DNA of 64,000 nt from Sabellastarte sp. h YS-2021 (taxonomy: Eukaryota > Annelida > Polychaeta > Sabellida > Sabellidae), in contig OZ024931.1 of assembly GCA_964017235.1 (NCBI GenBank), positions 100,954,221 to 101,018,220 of the forward strand, written 5' to 3'. Numbering within the stretch: position 1 is the stretch's first letter; every line of letters starts with the position of its first letter. This document shows positions 59,101-64,000 of the stretch, piece by piece. The notes beneath the pieces were generated by a model, which was given only the letters and a program-made list of their open reading frames with translations, was not told the origin of the DNA and searched no databases. The translations under genes were made by a program, and so were the position numbers.

Positions 59101-59872
59101 GGCAAACTATTTTAATATTTGCATGTTTCAGCACTTCACAGGTCGTCGTTATTATTATTATTAGTACCCTAATATTTGTATTTCTAAATATACTCACAAA
59201 AGAAATTAGTATGCAAAAATATCAGCAAACCACTTATGTTGTCTTTTCATTTTATGAGAATGTAACCAGGGGGTGTACATTTGTCTAGAAATGCTACTTA
59301 CAAGTTTGGGTTTTTGTTGCAGTAGTCCATGATGTCTTGAGGTTTCTTGAGCTTGATGATTTCCAGGAAAGTCTTGCAGTTTCTAGCCAGGGCCACACGT
59401 CCAGTGAAGAGGATGAGATCTAGTGGACCATCCTCATTCTGGTCAGCAAACTTGATAGCCACCTCCCTCTGACATGAGCCAGCATCATCATCTGATCGCA
59501 GGTTGCTGTGTCTATACAGGAACAACCATACAGTGTACCAGCTCCACCAAATACTGGTTTCCCGATAAACTGTCACTTGATAATGCAAATGGTGGCTTAT
59601 AACATTACAATTGTAGCTTTGATATACATAAGATTATATCTCCTAATTACAAAAAGATGGAGGATTTACCTCAGGCGTACACGGAACCTTTTGCCAGGGA
59701 CAAAGAAATCATTGGCTGGAAGGAGATCATCTTGTAACACTTTTGCATAACCCACTGCTCCCACTGCATTGTAGTGGCGGATAAATTCATTGTCATTTGT
59801 CACAGCCTTCTTCACTTTGGATGACTCGATAGTTTTGAGGCGTGTTTTACTACCAAATCCGGCACTGGGAAT
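46861..59872 (-). CDS. Allene oxide synthase-lipoxygenase (AOS-LOX) fusion-like gene, 5' incomplete
   Basis: Twelve exons on the minus strand join with matching phases into 3,546 nt (1,181 codons plus stop): 59872-59670, 59511-59302, 56227-56007, 55007-54862, 54335-54130, 53742-53597, 52166-51900, 51630-51008, 50663-50296, 49998-49353, 47615-47444 and 47198-46861. The domain order is catalase-related haem domain, PLAT, lipoxygenase, as in coral AOS-LOX, where LOX makes 8R-HPETE and AOS turns it into an allene oxide. Residues aligning with the coral distal His67, Asn137 and haem Tyr353 are present. In LOX the first iron His aligns with Gln, the Asn ligand with Thr, and the C-terminal Ile is missing because 111 residues follow IPNS. 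I infer an altered or catalytically dead LOX. The first exon or exons were not found. Confidence 0.9.
47444..47615 (-). CDS. AOS-LOX exon: lipoxygenase C-terminal helix and PNS motif
   Basis: The acceptor is TATATACAG and the donor CAAACA|GTAAGT; phase 0 in, 1 out. It encodes VEPEVQAIKNDLKAEL, ISSRIMARNMAVGLYASYDS and LNPERIPN. In ordinary lipoxygenases LxPERIPNS is followed by two or three residues ending in the iron-binding Ile. Here the exon is spliced on inside the Ser codon and the protein continues. Confidence 0.9.
47616..48460. other. AOS-LOX intron, no recognised element
   Basis: AT-rich intron sequence. A short block around 47700-48120 repeats GG-ATTCCAATTGGGATCT-type phrases in both orientations. 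No coding exon needed by the alignment lies here. Confidence 0.45.
48465..48910 (-). repeat. ~143-bp tandem repeat family in an AOS-LOX intron
   Basis: Reverse-oriented relatives of the 20.2-20.9 kb units: AAGGTCACTACAGCAAGGT, GCACACCTACACCCC and the end motif CCAAGGGTGAAAACAATGCC, the reverse complement of the end at about 20190-20205. Confidence 0.7.
49353..49998 (-). CDS. AOS-LOX exon: lipoxygenase catalytic domain, Asn ligand replaced by Thr
   Basis: The acceptor is CATTGACAG and the donor GAAAAT|GTGAGT; phase 2 in, 0 out. It encodes RDLISRGVEDSDKLPGYLYR, DDGLKMWNAI, HELQNWMSDIWGNGF and FTLTCQHNATTAEAMDLYGF, then VPAMMRQPIPTRRG. In the last block the third His ligand is present in CQHN. 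The residue four after it is Thr, where coral and human 5-LOX have the Asn ligand (QHAAVN). Some LOX use His or Ser there, so this change alone need not abolish activity. The residue aligning with the Ala/Gly (Coffa) stereocontrol site is Pro in YFLPTN. Confidence 0.92.
50296..50663 (-). CDS. AOS-LOX exon: lipoxygenase iron-helix region, first His ligand apparently replaced
   Basis: The acceptor is TCCTTGACAG and the donor CTTCAG|GTACTA; phase 0 in, 2 out. It encodes DSHIYIANYEVLSEVPCF, LCLFYVNRKNEFIPIAIQLE, NPLWTPKS and ADFHHQLMISHLLKCH. Aligned without gaps to coral LOX (from W of WVRCAD to HLL), the second iron His is kept. The first falls on Gln, with His one residue earlier. A one-residue register slip is the alternative. 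The rest (SSHPIYKLLKPHFRY) is well conserved. Confidence 0.9.
51008..51630 (-). CDS. AOS-LOX exon: lipoxygenase N-terminal helical part, with basic Ser/Arg-rich insert
   Basis: Phase 1 in, 0 out. It encodes RLLELREKQHEYLW, KDLPANEQLHAEKYSLLL and DKDFARLFLIGSNPGLIKRC, each matching the coral LOX order (KELEQRKLTYQW, DDLP, RWFGYQFLNGANP). Between them is a basic Ser/Arg-rich stretch (LEETRRRSNINVLRRQASVP, ATSSSKGG) unlike the coral sequence. The donor is CAG|GCAAGT, a GC-AG intron with otherwise ideal donor context. Confidence 0.88.
51900..52166 (-). CDS. AOS-LOX exon: PLAT domain
   Basis: Phase 1 in and out; acceptor TTCAAACAG, donor GTGAAG|GTAGGA. It encodes THGRATPKRL, DIVTEPIGDILALTLGVRHR, DDWYLRYITVSG and FPCHSVI. 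The order GDI..L.LGVRH.....DWYL..I.V follows the PLAT fold of lipoxygenases, where the Trp-containing loop contacts membrane. Confidence 0.88.
52420..52720 (-). repeat. ~143-bp tandem repeat family, second intronic copy
   Basis: Two units with AAGGTCACTATGGCAAGGTC, TACCAAGTACGAGCTTCCTA and CTTAGATACAATCTGGACAA. Same orientation as the copy at 48.5 kb. Confidence 0.65.
53597..53742 (-). CDS. AOS-LOX exon: linker into PLAT domain
   Basis: The acceptor is GATATGCAG and the donor CTGACAG|GTTAGT; phase 2 in, 1 out. It encodes CGDPKYTSELDDN and then THVIGVCTGNKKELRSRVDI, the first strands of a PLAT/C2-like domain. PLAT domains in this family mediate calcium-aided membrane association. Confidence 0.85.
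54130..54335 (-). CDS. AOS-LOX exon: haem domain with proximal Tyr
   Basis: The acceptor is ACTTGTAG and the donor CAAAAG|GTACAG; phase 0 in, 2 out. It encodes LWDEVHYPWIDLVEIKLTTP (coral ILWDKETHPWFDLAKV) and later DYRSYHYVCCTMYTTMEIKR. Tyr in CTMYT aligns with coral Tyr353, the axial haem ligand. The Arg four residues before it (R-x-x-x-Y) is Cys here, which may change haem or substrate handling. Confidence 0.88.
54862..55007 (-). CDS. AOS-LOX exon: haem domain, GPVKYKLQIQ segment
   Basis: Phase 1 in, 0 out; donor CAAACA|GTAAAA. It encodes AYLRSEFFKRLESGPVKYKL followed by QIQMKG, matching coral RLQKGPVNYRLQIQ. Two AGs three bases apart could serve as acceptor, changing the exon by one codon. 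Confidence 0.85.
55118..55252 (-). CDS. Candidate cassette exon in AOS-LOX, phase-compatible but without a coral counterpart
   Basis: A 135-bp open segment lies between TTAATTAG and G|GTAGAT. It is phase 1 at both ends, so inclusion adds 45 residues (VDVLLLLSQAETNMNFVGMP, ...RQLLERNEFFVIHE...) without shifting the frame. The coral proteins have nothing at this point and the flanking exons join well without it. I do not recognise the peptide. It could be a lineage-specific cassette or a chance open stretch. Confidence 0.35.
55669..56018. repeat. Intronic tandem repeat containing copies of an exon's splice donor, five units
   Basis: GACCACTGACCTCTGGTCTC or close variants recur at about 55669, 55770, 55847, 55920 and 55994 (spacing ~75-100 bp). 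The last unit covers the real exon end and donor at 56007. On the gene strand each upstream-derived copy reads AG|GTCAGT, a plausible splice donor. Confidence 0.8.
56007..56227 (-). CDS. AOS-LOX exon: haem domain, LRRAP-YYSQ segment
   Basis: The acceptor is ATTTTTAG and the donor ACTAGAG|GTGAGT; phase 2 in, 1 out. It encodes FALVDSLRRAPQSFADLKYY followed by SQVPYKLI, close to the coral LVEALRRAP...YYYSQ. Its donor region is copied four more times downstream in the intron (55669-55940). Using the first of those copies would add 25 in-frame residues. Confidence 0.9.
56863..58610. mobile_element. Element bounded by ~44-bp inverted repeats, with a LINE tail inside, in an AOS-LOX intron
   Basis: The left end TATATGTTATGACCCAGGTG with TGAAATTGTCCATTTC is mirrored at the right (58562-58610). 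The short palindromic block CCATTTCRTGAAATGG appears once at the left and three times at the right. The LINE fragment at 56.9-57.9 kb lies between, so it is probably a later insertion. Confidence 0.6.
56940..57930 (+). pseudogene. 3' end of a non-LTR retrotransposon, broken
   Basis: Pieces in several frames read LAQFRTGVLPLRIETGRYQ, then DRTCLICNTGDIENEIHFLC and KCSAYKIPRLNLYNII. This is the C-terminal zinc-knuckle region typical of animal LINE pol proteins. Stops and frame changes separate the pieces. The copy ends in AAATTCTATTCTATTCTATA, a simple-repeat tail. It is antisense to the AOS-LOX gene. Confidence 0.75.
58600..58760. repeat. Cluster of GAATGTGTACATTC-type palindromic repeats
   Basis: CATTGAATGTGTACATTC and variants occur five or six times in both orientations, about 20-35 bp apart. 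Confidence 0.6.
58761..59301. other. AOS-LOX intron, no recognised element
   Basis: AT-rich with a short ATT microsatellite near 59149. Nothing else supported. Confidence 0.4.
59302..59511 (-). CDS. AOS-LOX exon: haem domain with conserved Asn
   Basis: Phase 2 in and out, donor AACTT|GTAAGT. It encodes HSNLRSDDDAGS, AIKFADQNEDGPLDLILFTG and ALARNCKTFLEI. The Asn in ARN aligns with coral Asn137, the second distal-side residue. KFAD-x5-GPLDL is a strong family signature of catalase-related AOS. Confidence 0.9.
59670..59872 (-). CDS. AOS-LOX exon: haem domain with distal His
   Basis: The acceptor is TTTCTACAG and the donor CCTGAG|GTAAAT; phase 0 in, 2 out. It encodes FIRHYNAVGAVGYAKVLQDD and FFVPGKRFRVRL. 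The His in IRHYNAVG (residue 33 of the visible protein) aligns with coral His67, the distal haem residue. The residue before it is Arg, where coral AOS has Thr66, a position known to separate AOS from catalase behaviour. Earlier coding sequence must lie upstream of 59873. Confidence 0.9.
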
Positions 59873-60600
59873 CTGTAGAAATAGTAAGACACCTCTCATA
59901 ATTACCAGTAAAGATGACTTACATGCATTGCCAGTTTAAGTATGCAGTCAGACTGGACCTACATACATATGTAAAAATCAACTCCTTATACAAACTTCAC
60001 AGCTTAGTGTGAGAGCACTGCATTGTGGTCTCTGTCAGTCATTCCAACAACCTGGCCCAATGTTCATATCACAAGTTCACAAGATGTATGCTTTACAGCT
60101 TGCTGACCTCAATTAGCCAAATTCTTGTATTAGTTTAAGATTTAAAAAATAAGCTGGAAACATGTTAAGATATAAAATTTCATTAAAAGTAGGGGAATAT
60201 CAAGAACATGTGCACATGCATAACCAATCTAAGCATGTACAGGTTTAAGGGGCCAAGGGGTTTTAGCAGCTAATTTCATGTCAGGACAAACCCTCAGTAA
60301 GTCCATATGCTGTCAACACACAAGTACAGTGGTAAAAACCAAGTGATCAGACCTATTATTTAATAAACATAAGGTTAAGGGAGGTTAGAAGAAAAGGTCA
60401 TATCCCGTATGTTTGCTCACTTCTCAAAGTATGGTTAGGTTTTTCTGAACAGCCCAGCATGTAAGAAGAAAGGGTTGACCAGCGGCCATTCAAAAAAACC
60501 TTTTTCACTGGACAATTCAAATCTATTGCTTTATTGCTTGCAACAGCCTGCATGGAAAATTATTATGCTTGAAGTCTCTGTTTTGCAGTCAAATTCCCCA
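59873..60600. other. Sequence upstream of the first recognised AOS-LOX exon
   Basis: It begins as intron (acceptor at 59873). No missing 5' exon of AOS-LOX could be identified here. Confidence 0.4.
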
Positions 60601-60601
60601 A

Positions 60602-60922
60602 TTAAGAATCAAAATGATGTTCAACAGGAAGCTCATGCAATTTTTTGAGAACCGGTGTCATGCTGAGGTATCTACTCGTGTTTGATACACTTCTAGCTAC
60701 ACTATTTTGGATGCATTGTAATTTACATAGATTGAACTTAGAAAGACTTCTGAAAAGAGAATTACAATAATCTAACTGACTACTAACAAGCTCATTAACC
60801 AAAAGTATAGATGCATCATAAATAAGAAACTGCCTGATACATCTGAAGTAACAGGGTTGGATAAAACACCTTTTGCAGATACCCTGAACATGTTTAGACA
60901 AGGAAAAATCAGAGTCATACAT
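60602..60922 (-). pseudogene. LINE reverse transcriptase fragment
   Basis: A single open frame reads VNELVSSQLDYCNSLFRSLS, LCKLQCIQNSVARSV and TPVLKKLHELPVEHHFDS, the C-terminal thumb region of a common animal LINE family. Both ends are missing. Confidence 0.85.
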
Positions 60923-60924
60923 GT

Positions 60925-62750
60925 AAGTTCTTGACAGACTCAGCTGGCTGTACGTTTACTTAAACAGGACCCGCATTTGTTTCAGTCTACATCATTTGTC
61001 TTAATTAACTGACTGGCTTATATTAAAAGTATTTTATTTGTAATATTTTGGTAAAAGTCATCAACTTACAGTTTTCATGTAATGTTTTTATGTACCTTTA
61101 GTAACATTCAGCTTCTTCTTGTTTTAAGTAAGTTTTCACAGACATCAGTTTATTATTTAGCTTTTATTTCTACACATGCTGTAGATTTGGATTAAGGCGA
61201 AAGCGACTCAGTGTAAAGCCCTGGTTTTATGTATATTATTGTAACAATGCTCCCCAGGAGGCTAACACTAATATGTTATTGGCGGGTGGCCTATCCATTA
61301 ACGTCAGCAAGGAATCTTAATCAGTTCATTATTACAAGGAAAGTATCTCTCAAAGTGGAGTGTATATATCCACTAATAGAGACAGTGAGATGTTATCTGT
61401 AATGAAATCCATCACTGCTAGTGAACTGGCTTCCAGTCTTTTGCAGTTCTCTGAACTCTTGCCATTACACTTACACACTGAATTTCACCATTATGTTCTC
61501 CTTAATTTAACCACTGGGCTGTTTTCACAAAGGACTAAGATAACACAAATGCAATCCTAAATCTCATGTCCAGACAATTGATTTACCAGTCTATTGACGT
61601 GATAAATCATGACTATAAAGCGTTATCCCAAGTATTTCTAACAGCCTGAGGCAGTTAGGCGCCAAATGAGGGATATCTAGTCCAATAATATAAGTAAAAT
61701 ATTTACATCCATTCCACCCACTGTCACACTGCTGACTTATTATACCATGTAATCACAAAATAAGGGTTTTACATTGCGTTCAGCAGCTAAGGGTCACATT
61801 GGAACAGGTTCCGCAGGATTGTCACTGACTGGAGAGTCATTAGGCAGTGGTTAGATGCCAAAATTAACTACCGAGAACCTCACTATATTATACGTCATTG
61901 CACTAGTATTGTTGCATGATTTTAGAACAGTATGAATTTGTTGAGATTGAGTGCTGTAAAAGTATGATACATACAAGTCAACTATGAGGTTCTCATTATT
62001 TTCATATCACAAAAACCAAGGTCAGACTTGTCAGCACTCACACTAGTCAATGATTGGGTTCTTTCTACACAAACTAAAATCGACTGGTAAGACACCCAGT
62101 GAACCAGGTGAGTTGATCATGCTAATCATTCTTCTGTCCGACAAATACGGGACCTTTTGCTTTAAGTGAAAACAAAATATGTTTGTGACATAGAAACCAT
62201 GAAGTTACGAAAATTAATTTATGTGAGTACTGTATATTATCACATATATATTGTAAGAATTATTACTGTAAATAGAGGAATACATTTGGGAGTAAATAAC
62301 TAATTAGTTTTGTTTTACCTTACCGATTTAAGTAGCTCACTTATGATGTGTTACTGGACAGAAGAATACCGTATCACTTATAGATGATATATATATGCTG
62401 GGTAGGATGTCCAGCAAGTGATTGGGATTGACCACTGAAACCATTGAGAGTGGAGTACTGTCCAAACACTAAACAGGGGGTCAAACATACAACATAAGAA
62501 TTAACCATCCATATGTCCACATCAGGGCTTAGTATCAACTAATAAAACAAATTCTGCAAGTAACAGATGAAGTAACATATATTGCCTGAAAACAATCCTC
62601 AGATACCTTAATCTATACAAGTAATAGTTCCATGACATTTCTCTATTTATTTGCCCACTTTAGAATCAACAATGTATTATCAGGTATCAGGGTGTCCATG
62701 TGCTTAATCTCCAAACTAGTGGATTCTAAGGCACACCACCCAAATCATAA
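60925..62750. other. No recognised feature
   Basis: About 1.8 kb of AT-rich sequence without clear repeats shared elsewhere in the window or supported coding frames. Confidence 0.4.
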
Positions 62751-62751
62751 T

Positions 62752-63045
62752 TCACAATATGTCGTAAAACATAATCAAGTCGTTACCAAGGGGACCAGCA
62801 GTGTTCGGTAGGTAGAGAAAGTAGGAAGGGAAGATTTCTGAACAGATAAACTGCAACAGATAAAGTGTAGGAGCAGTTCGAAACTCCAGTGGCAAATCAT
62901 TCCAGAGTTTTAGAGCATCATATGTGAAGCACTTATTGAAAAGAAATTCAGATTTATGAACTGAGGAGCTGTAAAAAGGAACACTGAGAAACATCTTTTC
63001 TGGATTTCTACATCTTGTTTTAACAACAGATGTTAGCAAAGACAA
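62752..63045 (-). pseudogene. LINE reverse transcriptase C-terminal fragment
   Basis: SSVHKSEFLFNKCFTYDALK followed by LWNDLPLEFRTAPTLYLLQF is the extreme C terminus of a LINE pol protein. It lies upstream of the other fragment on this strand although it belongs further downstream in a LINE, so the two are separate insertions. Confidence 0.8.
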
Positions 63046-63049
63046 AAAC

Positions 63050-64000
63050 GGTGCAAATTACTTCGGCTTGCTAGTGGTGAGGTTCTTGTACAGGAGTATT
63101 AATAAGGAATTGACAAACTAATAAATAAAATTGCAATGATTCACTCACAGACCATGGGTTTTCAAAATACAGAAGTTCATACTATGCTTTAAGAAAAAAA
63201 TACTGATAAAAACATTTTTGCTTGATGTTTGTACAGGGTCGTACAAACAAAACCAATACAATACACTCAGATACAGACAGGAAATAAGCTTTTGTCATTT
63301 AAAGTGGAACTTTATGTTATATGCCAGCATTGCCTACTTATCCAATAAAAGTTTCAAGTTGTTGGAAATACGGTTGTTTTGTATCAGTTGATATCATTTT
63401 CATTCAGTATGGACAAGGTTTGTTCTACCAGTTGCACCCTTACGATCAGATCTACTTGTATCACCTTGGCTGTGTACTGACCACAAGTAGCCCAAGTTGG
63501 CCCATTCTGTGCAACTCCATTGACCGCACACAGAAAATACTTTGTTGGGAGCTGTTTCACGTGTTTCTGGGTATTGTTTAGATCCCACCAAAGAATATAT
63601 ACAACCTATCCTCATTGGCTCACTACTAACTTCACATTATAATTATTGTTAATCCTAAAATGGTGAGACAGAGTTCAATATATCTGTCAAAACATCCAGA
63701 AAGCCCAAGGATGAGCTGTTTTGACTAATTTCTATATGAATTGCACTGAGGTGTCCTGATAGCAGGTCGGCAGAGCTTCTACAAAGCCATTCTATGAGTG
63801 CCACATTGACGTGAGGGAAGAACACATAAATACGGCAGAAAGTTTGATTTGTTGGTTCAGCTATTTCTTTGTTATACACAGTCTGGGTTTGTTTACCCTG
63901 CGTCTTGAAGAGGAATGTGTTTGTATTCTGCCTGTAATTAAACCTAATTCTTGCCAGTTTACCCACGTCCTCAGTGCTACTCATCAGCACATTTCTCTGC
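63050..64000. other. No recognised gene
   Basis: Two open frames (63321-63581 plus strand, 63655-63990 minus strand) are present, but neither shows a known domain, and no splice or homology evidence supports them. Confidence 0.4.

Noticed and set aside
59302-59872. An ordinary catalase
   Set aside because: The KFAD-x5-GPLDL and LRRAP signatures, the downstream PLAT and lipoxygenase exons and unbroken phases fit AOS-LOX; a plain catalase would not continue into LOX.
60602-63045. One LINE copy spanning both reverse-transcriptase fragments
   Set aside because: The fragments are in the wrong order for a single element on the minus strand, so they are two insertions.
63655-63990. Minus-strand 111-codon frame as the missing 5' AOS-LOX exon
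   Set aside because: Its translation has no resemblance to the N-terminal part of catalase-related AOS and no phase-compatible donor was evident.

Overview
This is eukaryotic nuclear DNA: long introns with GT-AG (and one GC-AG) junctions, a large satellite array, a tRNA-derived SINE, a DIRS-type retrotransposon, a Crypton-like recombinase relic, LINE tails and many foldback elements. The SINE tail, the repeated GGTCAAGGTCA-rich tandem elements and the abundance of DIRS/Crypton sequences suggest a mollusc, probably a bivalve. This is inference from repeat style; no marker gene fixes the species.

Layout. 1-15.2 kb is a satellite of about 23 monomers of ~663 bp in alternating A/B types (dimer ~1.33 kb). 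Each monomer carries a decayed SINE in reverse orientation. The array frays out by ~15.5 kb. 15.5-24 kb is a mosaic of small repeats: a 14-bp palindrome family, two adjacent foldback elements, a MITE, one fresh SINE with 13-bp target duplications, and tandem repeats of ~143 and ~150 bp. 24.0-31.1 kb is a DIRS-like element with 166-bp inverted terminal repeats, an internal complementary region, gag, reverse transcriptase/RNase H and tyrosine recombinase, all disrupted, and itself split by a tandem-repeat-bearing element. 31.1-33.5 kb holds the ~150-bp host repeat and another copy of that element in the opposite orientation. 35.5-37.9 kb is a second, more decayed DIRS fragment. 39.4-40.6 kb is a Crypton/DUF3504 recombinase with two lesions. 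41-46.6 kb is mainly foldback and tandem-repeat elements.

46.9-59.9 kb on the minus strand holds the one real host gene: a catalase-related allene oxide synthase fused to a PLAT domain and a lipoxygenase (AOS-LOX). Twelve exons join with consistent phases into 1,181 codons plus stop; the 5' end is missing. The fusion architecture is the one known from corals. Here the lipoxygenase domain appears to have lost three of its five iron ligands: the first His is Gln in ungapped alignment, the Asn is Thr, and the terminal Ile carboxylate is replaced by a 111-residue C-terminal extension. The AOS half keeps the distal His, the Asn and the Tyr haem ligand. The gene may thus encode a haem enzyme carrying a non-catalytic or rewired lipoxygenase. 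This is the most interesting item in the window.

Its introns contain decayed LINEs, a tandem repeat seeded from an exon's own splice donor, and the same GGTCA-type repeats seen near 20 kb. The last 4 kb of the window holds LINE debris and nothing else I recognise.
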